A stretch of DNA of 64,000 nucleotides from Nocardia sp. SYP-A9097 (GTDB lineage: Bacteria > Actinomycetota > Actinomycetes > Mycobacteriales > Mycobacteriaceae): the NCBI RefSeq assembly GCF_009649815.1, contig NZ_WJIC01000004.1:62001-126000 (forward strand), given 5' to 3'. Below are positions 1 through 8,669 of this stretch, piece by piece. The notes under the pieces were generated by a model. The model was given only the letters and a program-made list of their open reading frames with translations, was not told where the DNA came from and did no database searches. Position numbers and translations under genes: made by a program. Position 1 is the stretch's first letter. Each line of letters begins with the position of its first letter.

Positions 1-429
1 GTCCACGGTGGCGGCGAATTCCAGCAGCACCGGGAGGTGGTCGGGGAGCTCCTCGTCGCCGAGCTCCACGCCCGCCTGCCGGTAGGCGTGCTTGAAACGC
101 AGCAGTGCCATACCGCGTTTGCGGGTGTCGCCGTAGGCGTAGAAGGTCAGGTGCAGGCTGGCGCGGCGGCGCATATCGAAGGTCTCGACGTACTGCTGCG
201 CCAGGGCGATGGGGGAGCCGGCGCGCAGGTGGTCGAGGAAGCCGTCCAGGTGCGGGCGCACGGTGCCGGGCAATTCGGCTGTGGCGCTGGACAAGTCGTC
301 GAGCATGGCGAGGGTGCGCTCATGCGGGTAGTCCAGCAGCAGGGCGGCCAGCCGCCACACCAGATGCCGGTCCCGCTCGGAGAGGGCGACCACGGGTTCG
401 GGGCGGCGGCGCAGTTTCAGCAGGCTCAT
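1..429 (-). CDS. narJ: Nitrate reductase delta chain NarJ (partial, C-terminus off the window)
   Basis: Cytoplasmic chaperone that helps insert the molybdenum cofactor into NarG and assemble NarGH with the membrane. The visible 143 residues begin MSLLKLRRRPEPV, then carry the NarJ-type stretches LLLDYPHERT and ETFDMRRRASLHLTFYAYG followed by GDTRKRGMALLRFK, characteristic of the actinobacterial NarJ/TorD fold. The start ATG (429-427) overlaps the narH stop TGA (428-426), so the two are translationally coupled. The gene has no stop in the window. Order narG-narH-narJ on the minus strand predicts narI just beyond the left edge. Confidence 0.93.
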   Translation of the reverse strand, partial: MSLLKLRRRPEPVVALSERDRHLVWRLAALLLDYPHERTLAMLDDLSSATAELPGTVRPHLDGFLDHLRAGSPIALAQQYVETFDMRRRASLHLTFYAYGDTRKRGMALLRFKHAYRQAGVELGDEELPDHLPVLLEFAATVD

Positions 430-2102
430 CGGATCGCACCCGTCGGAATCGGTTCGGCCGCATCGTCATTGGGTGGGGCGTCACCATTGTGGGTGTCGCC
501 GTTGCCGTTCTTGGCGGGGAGCAGCCCGGCGGCGCTCTTACCGTCCCAGTTGAGCAGGTTGATGCGGTTCGACTTCTCGTCCGGCGCGGCGCCATTGGTG
601 TCGGTGAGGTGGAACTTCTCGACCACCACGTCGAGCGCGGTCATACCGGGTCCGCCGTCGGTGTCCAGCGAGCAGCCGGTGGCGAGTGAATCCAGTTCGT
701 GCGCACGGGAAGTCGCGCCATTGGGGATCACATAGCGGTGCTCGTACTTGGCGATGGCGAGCAGCCGGTACATGGCCTCGATCTCCTCGGGCTCGAGGCC
801 CACGGAGTCGGGAATCCCCATATCGGGTTCCTGACCGAGATTGATCGACCGCATGAACGAACGCATTCCGGCGAGGCGTTGCAGTGAATCCCGGACCGGT
901 TCGATCTGACCGGCGGTGAACAGTTCGGCCAAGTACTCCAGGGGAATTCGCAATGCGTCGATGGCACCGAAGAGATTCGAGACATTCTCGCCGTCGTGCC
1001 CGGTCTCGGACAGCACATCCACCACCGGCGACAGCGGCGGCACGTACCAGACCATCGGCATGGTGCGGTACTCCGGATGCAGCGGCAGTGCGATCTTGTA
1101 GTCGACGATCAGCTTGTAGACCGGTGAATCCTGTGCCGCCTGAATCCAATCCGGGGAGATGCCGGCGGCCTCGGCCTCGGCGATCACCCGCGGATCATGC
1201 GGATTGAGGAACACCCCGAGCTGGGCCGGGTACAGCTCCTTGTCGTCGGTGACCTCGCAGGCCGCCCGCACGGCATCCGCGTCGTACAGCATGACGCCGA
1301 TATACCGCAGCCGCCCGACGCAGGTCTCCGAGCACACGGTCGGAATGCCGACCTCCACACGCGGGTAGCAGAAAGTACATTTTTCCGCCTTGCCCGTCTT
1401 GTGGTTGAAGTAGATCTTCTTGTATGGGCAACTGCTCACACACTGCCGCCAGCCACGGCACTTGTCCTGGTCCACCAGCACGATGCCGTCTTCGGAACGC
1501 TTGTAGATCGCGCCCGAGGGGCAGGCCGCCGCGCAGGACGGGTTCAAGCAGTGCTCGCAGATGCGCGGCAGATAGAACATGAAGGTCTGCTCGAATTCGA
1601 GCTTCACCTGCTCGGACAGCTTGGCCAGCAGCGGGTCCTTACCGACCTGCTCCGGGCCGGAGCCGAGCGAGTCGTCCCAGTTCGCGCCCCAGGTGACATC
1701 CGTATTCTCGCCGGTGATAAGGGATTTGGGCCGTGCTACCGGGGTGGTGTCCATCTGCGGGGCGGACAGCAGGTTGTCGTAGTCGTAGCTCCACGGGTCG
1801 TAGTAATCCGACACGGTGGGCAGGTCCGGATTGGCGAAGATATTGAGCAGCCGCTTCATTCGCGACCCGGATTTGAGGGTCAGCTTGCCCCGCTTGGTGA
1901 GGGTCCACCCGCCCTTCCACTTCTCCTGATCCTCGTAGCGGCGCGGATAGCCTTGTCCCGGACGGGTTTCCACATTGTTGAACCACACGTACTCGGTGCC
2001 CGCGCGATTGGTCCACGCCTGCTTGCAGGTGACCGAGCAGGTGTGGCACCCGATGCACTTGTCGAGGTTCATGACCATCGCCAGCTGTGCCATGACGCGC
2101 AT
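426..2102 (-). CDS. narH: Respiratory nitrate reductase beta chain, four Fe-S clusters
   Basis: Electron-transfer subunit carrying electrons from NarI haem to NarG. The 558-residue protein opens MRVMAQLAMVMNLDKCIGCH, with the first ferredoxin-type cysteine set CIGCHTCSVTC. Later come CEHCLNPSCAAACP, CRGWRQCVSSCP (Trp replacing one Cys, the usual mark of the [3Fe-4S] cluster of NarH) and CTFCYP with CSETCVG. Length is normal to slightly long; the last ~40 residues are a low-complexity tail. It starts one base after the stop of a short duplicated segment (2104-2163) whose GTGGAG sits about 8 bases before the ATG and can serve as ribosome binding site. Confidence 0.96.
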   Translation of the reverse strand: MRVMAQLAMVMNLDKCIGCHTCSVTCKQAWTNRAGTEYVWFNNVETRPGQGYPRRYEDQEKWKGGWTLTKRGKLTLKSGSRMKRLLNIFANPDLPTVSDYYDPWSYDYDNLLSAPQMDTTPVARPKSLITGENTDVTWGANWDDSLGSGPEQVGKDPLLAKLSEQVKLEFEQTFMFYLPRICEHCLNPSCAAACPSGAIYKRSEDGIVLVDQDKCRGWRQCVSSCPYKKIYFNHKTGKAEKCTFCYPRVEVGIPTVCSETCVGRLRYIGVMLYDADAVRAACEVTDDKELYPAQLGVFLNPHDPRVIAEAEAAGISPDWIQAAQDSPVYKLIVDYKIALPLHPEYRTMPMVWYVPPLSPVVDVLSETGHDGENVSNLFGAIDALRIPLEYLAELFTAGQIEPVRDSLQRLAGMRSFMRSINLGQEPDMGIPDSVGLEPEEIEAMYRLLAIAKYEHRYVIPNGATSRAHELDSLATGCSLDTDGGPGMTALDVVVEKFHLTDTNGAAPDEKSNRINLLNWDGKSAAGLLPAKNGNGDTHNGDAPPNDDAAEPIPTGAIR

Positions 2103-2103
2103 A

Positions 2104-2163
2104 TCAGTACTCCACTTCTAGGCTGCGCTTGCCAACGGCGCAGTGTGACCTCGTCGCGCTCAT
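2104..2163 (-). repeat. Degenerate tandem duplication of the narG 3' end between narG and narH
   Basis: Read on the minus strand, this segment repeats the last ~52 bases of narG with small changes. Both copies start GCGCGACGA(A/G)GTCAC, contain GCAAGCGCA and end GTGGAGTACTGA. The second copy could encode a 19-residue peptide starting ATG two bases after the narG stop and ending EVEY, against KVEY in NarG, but its reading frame is shifted relative to NarG in the middle. The preserved part is the GTGGAG plus stop, which lies directly before narH and probably acts as its ribosome binding site. I regard it as a duplication relic with a translational role rather than a gene. Confidence 0.7.
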
Positions 2164-2165
2164 CG

Positions 2166-5100
2166 TCAGTACTCCACCTTTTGATTGCGCTTGCGAATGG
2201 TCGTGACTTCGTCGCGCTGATTTCCGGTGGGGCCGTGGTAGTTCAGCGCGAAGGACTGCTGGGCGTACCCGCCGATGAGGTGTGAGGGTTTGATCATGAT
2301 GCGGGTGAGCGCGTTGTGAATACCGCCGCGCTTGCCTCGGCCCTTGAATTCCTTTGCGCCCTCGGCATTCTCGGCGGGGCCTTCGATACGCGGGACATTC
2401 ACCGCGCGGTCCTGGGCGTGGTACATGAAAACCGTGCCCTCGGGCATGCGGTGCGAGACGATGGCGCGGGCCACCACCACACCGTTGCGGTTGACCGCCT
2501 CGATCCAATCATTGTCTGCCACACCGATTTTGGCGGCGTCGAGCTCGGACATCCAGATGGCCTGGCCGCCGCGCGAGAGCGTCAGCATATGCAGGTTGTC
2601 CTGGTACGCCGAGTGAATGGACCACTTGGAGTGCGGTGTCAGATACCGCACGGTGACACCGTTCTCGTTCACCGCGCCGATTCCGGGTTCGGCGAACAAT
2701 GCCGTCATATCGAGCGGCGGCCGGTAGATCGGCAGCTGTTCACCGAGCTCGATCATCCAGTCGTGATCGAGGTAGAAGTGCTGCCGCCCGGTGAGGGTGT
2801 GCCACGGCTTGAGCCGCTCGGTATTGATGGTGAAGGGCGAATACCTGCGCCCGCCGGTCTCACTGCCGGACCACTCCGGTGAGGTGATGACCGGAACGGG
2901 CCGAGCCTGGGTGTCCGCGAAGGTGATTCGCTTACCCTCGTGTTCGGCGGCGAGATCGGCGAGCTGGGTGCCGGTGCGCTTCTCCAGTTCGTGGAAGCCC
3001 TCCACCGCGAGCCTGCCATTGGTGGTGCCGGAAAGCGCCAGAATGGCCTCGGCCGCATGGGTGTCCTTGGCCAGGGACGGACGACCCTGTGCCACACCGG
3101 AAACCACGGTCCCGTTCATGCCTTTGAGGTACTCGACCTCGGCATCGGGAACGGTGGTGACGCCCTTGGTGGTGAGACCCATGCGCTCGACCAACGGTCC
3201 GAGCGCCGCCATCTTCTCGGCGACCTTCGGGTAATCACGTTCGACCACAACGATTTTCGGCATGGTCACGCCGGGAATGGGCTCGCATTCGCCCTTCTTC
3301 CAGTCCAGCACCCGGCCGCCGGCCTGGGCCAGCGCATCGGCGGTGTCGTGCTGAAGCGGCACGGCGACAATGTCTTTGCGGATACCGAGGTGCTTCTCCG
3401 CCAGCCAGGAGAAGCCGCGCGCGATGCGATGGAACGCCTCGAAGTCGGTGCGCGCCTCCCACGGCGGGGAGATGGCCGGGGTGAAGGCATGCACGAACGG
3501 GTGCATATCGGTGGAGGAGAGATCGTGCTTCTCGTACCAGGTGGCGGCGGGCAGCACGATATCGGAGAACAGCGTCGTGCTGGTCATGCGGAAATCAAGG
3601 GAGAGCAGCAGATCCAGCTTGCCGGTGGGTGCTTCCTCCCGCCACACCAGCTCCTGCGGGCGCGCGCCGGTGGCCTCACCGGTCTGCAGATTGGAGTCCG
3701 CGCCGAGGAGATGCTTGTGGAAGTACTCATTGCCCTTGCCCGACGAGCCGAGCAGATTCGCCCGCCACACCGTGAGCACGCGCGGGAAGTTCTCCGGTGC
3801 GTCCGGGTCCTCGCAGGCGAAGCGCAGGTCACCGGATTTCAGCCCGTCGACCACATAGTCGGCGGCGGACTTCCCGGACGCCTCGGCCTCATCGGCCAGA
3901 TCCAAGGGGTTGCGATTGAGCGTCGGGTAGGACGGCATCCAGCCCAAACGTGAAGCGAGCGCGATATTGTCGGCCGCCGTGCGCCCCGCGAACCTGCCGC
4001 TGCCCAGCGGTGAGGCGAAGGCTTCGGAGGTGAACGGGTCATAGCGCCACTGGTCATTGGTGAGGTACCAGAAGACGGTGCCCTGCATCTGGCGCGGCGG
4101 GCGCTGCCAGTCGGAGGCGAAAGCCAGTGTGGACCAACCGGTTACGGGACGACACTTCTCCTGGCCCACGTAATGTGCCCAGCCGCCGCCATTTACGCCC
4201 TGACAGCCGGTGAGCAGCGTCAGAGTGAAGAAGGCGCGGTAGATCTGGTCGGAGTGGAACCAGTGGTTGGTGCCGGCGCCCATCAGAATCATGGAGCGTC
4301 CGCCGGAACGGTCCGCGTTATCGGCGAATTCGCGGGCGATGCGCTCACACTGCTTGGCGGGAACGCCGGTGATGGTCTCCTGCCAGGCGGGGGTGTACGG
4401 CTCGCTCGGGTCGTCGTATCCGGTGGGCCAGCTGCCGGGCAGGCCGGGGCGCGCGACACCGTACTGTGCCATCAGCAGATCGAATACGGTCGTCACCCGT
4501 TTGCCCGCGATAACCGTGGTCGGCACGCCGCGGGTAAGCACCTCCGCCGACGGCCCGTCGAAACGGGGGAACTGCACGGCCGCAGCATCATCGGTGCGAC
4601 CGTGCAGAGTCAGCAGGGGATCGACATCCCCGAGATCGAGATTCCAGCGGCCCGCACCTTCTTCGGTGAAGCGGTGGCCGAGAGATCCGTTGGGCACCTG
4701 CGGATTTCCGTCCGCATCCAGCAGTACCGGCTGGAATTCCACACTCTCCCCGGCGATTCCGAGGTCGGCCGCGGTCAGGAACTTGCCCGGTACCGCGAGA
4801 CCGTCCTTCTCGTCCAGGGCGATCAGGTACGGCAGGTCGGTGTACTGCTTGATGTAATTGTCGAAACGCTCGGTTCGCTTGTCCATGAAGAACTCTCGCA
4901 ACACCACATGACCCATGGCCATGGCCAGCGCGGCATCGGTGCCGGGGCGCGCGGGCACCCATTCATCGGCGAACTTGGTGTTGTCGGCGTAGTCGGGGGA
5001 GACCACCACGACCTTCTGCCCGCGATAGCGCGCCTCGGTCATGTAGTGCGCGTCCGGGGTGCGGGTGACCGGGACATTGGAGCCCCACATGATCAGGTAT

Positions 5101-5870
5101 CCGGCATCGAACCAGTCTGCGGATTCGGGCACATCGGTCTGATCACCGAACACCTGCGGCGATGCCACCGGCAGATCCGCGTACCAGTCGTAGAACGACA
5201 GCATGGAGCCGCCGATCAGCGAAATGAACCGTGCCCCAACGGCATGCGACACCATCGACATGGCCGGAATGGGGGAGAACCCGGCCACCCGATCGGGTCC
5301 GTACTTCTTGATGGTGTGCACATGTGCGGCGGCGGCGATCTCCGCGGCCTCCCACCATTCGGCGCGCACGAAGCCGCCCTTACCGCGCGCGGACTTGTAC
5401 GACTTGGCCGTCTCCGGGTCCTCGACAATGGACTCCCACGCCAGCACCGGATCCTTGAACCGTTCCTTGGCCGCGCGATACAGCTCCAGCAGCACGCCGC
5501 GCACATACGGATACCGAATGCGCGCGGGCGAATACGTGTACCAGGAGAACGACGCCCCACGCGGGCAGCCCCGCGGCTCGTACTCCGGCTTGTCCGGGCC
5601 GACCGACGGATAGTCGGTCTGTTGCGACTCCCACGTGATCACGCCGTCCTTGACGTAGATCTTCCAGGAGCAGGACCCGGTGCAGTTCACGCCGTGCGTG
5701 GAGCGCACCACCTTGTCATGCGACCAGCGATCGCGGTAGAACTCGTCGGCGTCGCGCCCACCCACCTGATGCAGGGTGCGCAGATCGTCCGAGACCTCAC
5801 CACGATGGAAGTACTTACCCAATCGGAGCAGTGCATCGCCGGCGGAGGTTCCGGTGTGCGAGTTAGCCAT
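2166..5870 (-). CDS. narG: Respiratory nitrate reductase alpha chain (bis-MGD catalytic subunit)
   Basis: Catalytic subunit reducing nitrate to nitrite with quinol electrons, bound at the cytoplasmic face of the membrane by NarI. The 1234-residue protein (normal length for NarG) begins MANSHTGTSAGDALLRLGKY. Near residue 58 it has HGVNCTGSCSW and then GCPRG, the His/Cys set of the FS0 [4Fe-4S] cluster. Molybdopterin oxidoreductase and dinucleotide-binding domains follow, with the C-terminal stretch TLSRGGQAIWMSELDA. It is first in narGHJ. Biogenesis needs bis-MGD, and the window also has a MobA-MoeA fusion at 18.0-19.8 kb. A clear start ATG at 5870 is followed upstream by 365 bp without a gene. 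Confidence 0.97.
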   Translation of the reverse strand: MANSHTGTSAGDALLRLGKYFHRGEVSDDLRTLHQVGGRDADEFYRDRWSHDKVVRSTHGVNCTGSCSWKIYVKDGVITWESQQTDYPSVGPDKPEYEPRGCPRGASFSWYTYSPARIRYPYVRGVLLELYRAAKERFKDPVLAWESIVEDPETAKSYKSARGKGGFVRAEWWEAAEIAAAAHVHTIKKYGPDRVAGFSPIPAMSMVSHAVGARFISLIGGSMLSFYDWYADLPVASPQVFGDQTDVPESADWFDAGYLIMWGSNVPVTRTPDAHYMTEARYRGQKVVVVSPDYADNTKFADEWVPARPGTDAALAMAMGHVVLREFFMDKRTERFDNYIKQYTDLPYLIALDEKDGLAVPGKFLTAADLGIAGESVEFQPVLLDADGNPQVPNGSLGHRFTEEGAGRWNLDLGDVDPLLTLHGRTDDAAAVQFPRFDGPSAEVLTRGVPTTVIAGKRVTTVFDLLMAQYGVARPGLPGSWPTGYDDPSEPYTPAWQETITGVPAKQCERIAREFADNADRSGGRSMILMGAGTNHWFHSDQIYRAFFTLTLLTGCQGVNGGGWAHYVGQEKCRPVTGWSTLAFASDWQRPPRQMQGTVFWYLTNDQWRYDPFTSEAFASPLGSGRFAGRTAADNIALASRLGWMPSYPTLNRNPLDLADEAEASGKSAADYVVDGLKSGDLRFACEDPDAPENFPRVLTVWRANLLGSSGKGNEYFHKHLLGADSNLQTGEATGARPQELVWREEAPTGKLDLLLSLDFRMTSTTLFSDIVLPAATWYEKHDLSSTDMHPFVHAFTPAISPPWEARTDFEAFHRIARGFSWLAEKHLGIRKDIVAVPLQHDTADALAQAGGRVLDWKKGECEPIPGVTMPKIVVVERDYPKVAEKMAALGPLVERMGLTTKGVTTVPDAEVEYLKGMNGTVVSGVAQGRPSLAKDTHAAEAILALSGTTNGRLAVEGFHELEKRTGTQLADLAAEHEGKRITFADTQARPVPVITSPEWSGSETGGRRYSPFTINTERLKPWHTLTGRQHFYLDHDWMIELGEQLPIYRPPLDMTALFAEPGIGAVNENGVTVRYLTPHSKWSIHSAYQDNLHMLTLSRGGQAIWMSELDAAKIGVADNDWIEAVNRNGVVVARAIVSHRMPEGTVFMYHAQDRAVNVPRIEGPAENAEGAKEFKGRGKRGGIHNALTRIMIKPSHLIGGYAQQSFALNYHGPTGNQRDEVTTIRKRNQKVEY

Positions 5871-6235
5871 GATGCCCCTATCGAGTGCGAAGAACCGGGC
5901 TGCTGGCTCGACTGTAAAGACGTGCGGGCAGGCGGCAAAACGGTTCTCTCACAGTGCGCTGGGGGTCATTGTGAGCTGTGAGATCGGCGCAACCTTACGG
6001 TCACTGCCCAATAGCGGCGCACGATGCCGCGTTCCGCCCCCACCTGCGGAAATATGCTTCGGAAGGGTAAATAGTAGGCCCGCGCAAGGGTTTTCGGCTG
6101 CTCGCGGTGATGCTTCGGAAACGACTGGTTCTCTCGCGGTTTACATTTGTTAACAGAAGATCGACACCAAATCCGGTTGCTGTCGGATCGCTGGTAAACA
6201 TCCCGCGTCCGCCCGGAGCTGCCCTGAGACCCCGG
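5871..6235. promoter_or_regulatory. Gene-free region upstream of narG with an 8-bp inverted repeat
   Basis: This 365-bp stretch lies between the narG start and the stop of the monooxygenase gene, both minus strand, so it should hold the nar promoter. Visible structure: TCTCACAG at 5947-5954 and CTGTGAGA at 5976-5983, a perfect 8-bp inverted repeat with a 21-bp spacer, about 80-110 bp before the start. An AT-rich patch with GTTAAC lies near 6150. I cannot assign either to a named regulator (FNR/CRP, GlnR and NarL are all conceivable), and I see no clear -35/-10 pair. Confidence 0.35.
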
Positions 6236-7810
6236 CTAAACCGCGCGTGAAGGCTGCGGATGCGGCGCGGGCGCGTAAAGGGTGATTTCCAAAGCGGTAC
6301 GCAGAGCCGCCACTGGATCGGCGGGCAGTTCCGGTGCACGCCACGCGACTATCTGGTCCGGGCGGACGAGTACTGCGCCCCCGGGCGTGAGGCCCACGGT
6401 CTCGCAGTAGTGGTCGTCGACCTTGTGACTGTCCAAGCCCTCCTGATCGGCGGCTGCCCGCCAGGCGGATCCGGCGGAGCCGGTGATGAGGACGAATTCG
6501 GTGCCTATGAGATCGAGCGTCGAACGGTCCGGCGCGAGGAAAGCATGCGGCAGGCGAGTCCCCGGCTGGCCGGAAACGTCCAGGCGATCCATCGTGTGCG
6601 CACTGCCGTCGTCGATGAAAGCACCTGCCGGATAACGATTTCCGAGAATCAAGGCGATCGGATCGGCCAGTGGGGTGCCATCGGGGGACTGCTGGTTCAT
6701 GGTGCGCAGATTGGCGGTACGAATACTGGACTGGTCGGCTATGAACCAGCCGGCCGGGTGGCGTTCGGCCTGGTAGGAGTCCAGTAGTGCCTGATCGGCC
6801 ACACCGTGCAGTACCTGCGCCAGCTTCCAGGCGAGATTATGCACATCCTCGATCCCGGTATTCGCGCCCGCCGCGGCGAACGGCGGCATGACGTGGGCCG
6901 CATCGCCCGCGAGGAAGATGCGACCTGATCTGAGACTGTCGGCCACGAACATGCCCGGCTCCCAATTCATTACGCTGAGAACTTCGATATCGATATCGGG
7001 TGCGCCGATGGCAATGCCTAGGGCGTCGGGCCACTCCGCCGCGGGGCGATCCAAGCCCTGAGCGCTGGTGAAGATCCACCGCTGTGTGCCGTCGATGGAG
7101 GCGAAAGCGCCTGGGACACGGTCATTCTCGACCTGGCACAGATTGAATTCCCGACTGCGAACCAGCTCGGTGAGATCGGCGCGGAAATACACATTCACCG
7201 CACTGCCGAGGGTGCCCCGACCACTGCGGGTAATGCCCAGGCGTTCTCGGATCGGGCTGTTCGCCCCGTCGGCGGCAATGATGTAGTCCCCGCGCAGCTG
7301 CTCCACCATGCCGTCGGCAGTGCGCACCGTGGCATGAATACCGGTGCTCGCGCCGTTGCCCCCGCCGTGGTCCTCTCGGAAGTCGGTGAGCTCCACGCCG
7401 AATCGCACATCCACCCCCCGCGCCTCGGCAATCTCGCGCAGTACCGGTTCGAGTAGATCCTGCGCACAGAGGCATGCCCCGGCCGGGGTGATGGCATCCC
7501 AATCGGGCATCCCACCCGGCAGCATGAACGGCAACCGCTCCGACTCGGCGAGCGTCGGCCCGGCGGCCATAAATTGATAATTCGCAAGATCCCGTGCGGC
7601 CTCGAAGACCTGTGCGGCAATCCCGACCTGCCGAAACAACTCCATGGTCCTGATATTGATGCGCCGCGCCTTGGGCTGTGGCGAGGTGGTCGCCCGCCGC
7701 TCGACCACGGTCACCTCCACATCGTGCTGGCGAAGAAACAGCGCGGCACACAACCCCACCAGTCCGCCGCCGACGACCAATACGCGTGGTGCGTGTACGT
7801 TGTACATCAT
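6236..7810 (-). CDS. FAD-dependent aromatic-type monooxygenase
   Basis: Flavoprotein hydroxylase of the PheA/TfdB/PHBH class, about 524 residues. The N-terminus has the Rossmann motif VLVVGGGLVGLCAALFL and an acidic strand end VTVVERR. A DG-type motif YIIAADGANSPIRERLG lies near residue 185, and the second FAD motif RIFLAGDAAHVMPPFAAAG near residue 300. A thioredoxin-like C-terminal domain follows. The open frame continues upstream to 8017 but would then overlap the divergent TetR, so I place the start at ATG 7810 (7807 is equally possible). No good Shine-Dalgarno precedes it. Two palindromes overlap the start region, suggesting repression by the divergent TetR. The substrate is unknown. Confidence 0.88.
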   Translation of the reverse strand: MMYNVHAPRVLVVGGGLVGLCAALFLRQHDVEVTVVERRATTSPQPKARRINIRTMELFRQVGIAAQVFEAARDLANYQFMAAGPTLAESERLPFMLPGGMPDWDAITPAGACLCAQDLLEPVLREIAEARGVDVRFGVELTDFREDHGGGNGASTGIHATVRTADGMVEQLRGDYIIAADGANSPIRERLGITRSGRGTLGSAVNVYFRADLTELVRSREFNLCQVENDRVPGAFASIDGTQRWIFTSAQGLDRPAAEWPDALGIAIGAPDIDIEVLSVMNWEPGMFVADSLRSGRIFLAGDAAHVMPPFAAAGANTGIEDVHNLAWKLAQVLHGVADQALLDSYQAERHPAGWFIADQSSIRTANLRTMNQQSPDGTPLADPIALILGNRYPAGAFIDDGSAHTMDRLDVSGQPGTRLPHAFLAPDRSTLDLIGTEFVLITGSAGSAWRAAADQEGLDSHKVDDHYCETVGLTPGGAVLVRPDQIVAWRAPELPADPVAALRTALEITLYAPAPHPQPSRAV

Positions 7811-7824
7811 GTGTACGTTGTACA
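7793..7824. promoter_or_regulatory. Twin TetR-type operators overlapping the monooxygenase start
   Basis: The 14-base sequence GTGTACGTTGTACA occurs at 7793-7806 and again at 7811-7824. Within each is the perfect inverted repeat TGTAC-GTT-GTACA. The two copies are 18 bp apart. The first lies inside the monooxygenase reading frame (it encodes YNVH) and the second directly before the start codon. They lie 34-65 bp upstream of the divergent tetR start. Paired short palindromes between a TetR gene and a divergent target are the usual autoregulatory layout; the binding protein is inferred, not shown. Confidence 0.8.
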
Positions 7825-7857
7825 CGAATGGTTGAATTCCTCGCAAGGAGGTGACAA

Positions 7858-8643
7858 ATGACCGAGGAGACAACCCCACCCGGCGCACTGATCTGGACCC
7901 TGCCCGAACCTCCGGGCCGCCCCACCACGACCCTGAACCGCGCAGACATCCTCCGCGCCGCGCTGACCATCGCCGACGCCGAAGGCGCATCGGCCCTGAC
8001 CATGCGCCGAGTGGCAACCGCCGTTGGTGCCTCCACCCCCATGTCCCTCTACCGCTACGTCGGCAGCAAAGACGGCCTGGTAGACCTCATGATCGATGCC
8101 GTTTACGGCGAAATCCCGCTCCCCGCAACAACTTCTGCCCAGAATCCTGAGGCCGAAGGCGAACCGCGTGCCTGGCGCCCGATACTGGAACGCCTCTCCC
8201 TCGACACCTGGACCGTCATCCAGCGCCACCTCTGGTTCGGCCACCTGGTCCACACCCGCCCCCCATTCGGCCCGAATGCACTGCGCTACTTCGACTTTCG
8301 CTTCGCACTCCTGGAGCCCCTCGGCATCTCCGCCGACGACATGACCCGCATAACCACAGCGATCGACGGCCACCTGATCGGCACCGCCCTCCAGTTGGCG
8401 GAAGAGATGCGCATGCGATCCCGCACCGGCCTGCACACCGACGCTCAACTCGCTGAAACCGCCGCCCCCTTCCTCCAACCCCTCCTGGAATCCGGCACCC
8501 ACCCTGCCTTCTCGCGCTGGCTCGCCGATCGCACCCTTCCTGGTCGGGTGGATCCTGCCGATGTTGCGGATCCGGTGGCGTGGACTCTCGCCGCGCTGCT
8601 CGATGGGATAACCGATCGGTTGGGGCTCACGGGGCCTTCGTAG
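7858..8643 (+). CDS. TetR-family repressor
   Basis: 261-residue regulator. The helix-turn-helix lies at about residues 27-75, with ILRAALTIADAEGASALTMR and GASTPMSLYRYVGSKDGLVD, followed by a TetR_C-type ligand domain resembling the tetracycline-repressor C-terminal class. A perfect Shine-Dalgarno AAGGAGGTGA sits 4-13 bases before ATG 7858. It is divergent from the FAD monooxygenase, and the pair of palindromes in between probably couples both genes to one inducer that is also the enzyme substrate. Downstream it converges on the arylsulfatase with a large palindromic structure in the gap. Confidence 0.92.
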   Translation: MTEETTPPGALIWTLPEPPGRPTTTLNRADILRAALTIADAEGASALTMRRVATAVGASTPMSLYRYVGSKDGLVDLMIDAVYGEIPLPATTSAQNPEAEGEPRAWRPILERLSLDTWTVIQRHLWFGHLVHTRPPFGPNALRYFDFRFALLEPLGISADDMTRITTAIDGHLIGTALQLAEEMRMRSRTGLHTDAQLAETAAPFLQPLLESGTHPAFSRWLADRTLPGRVDPADVADPVAWTLAALLDGITDRLGLTGPS

Positions 8644-8669
8644 CAGACTCGGGCGGATTACCCTCCGCC

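Noticed and set aside
2104..2163. A 19-codon gene between narG and narH
   Set aside because: Better explained as a duplicated end of narG keeping a ribosome site; the peptide sequence is not conserved with NarG in frame.
1197..2285. A 362-codon plus-strand frame opposite narH
   Set aside because: Shadow of narH; no ribosome site and no recognisable protein pattern.
4173..5981. A 602-codon open frame on the plus strand opposite narG
   Set aside because: It is exactly antisense to narG, which has all family motifs; the translation is Gly/Arg/Val-rich with no domain, as usual for shadows of high-GC genes.
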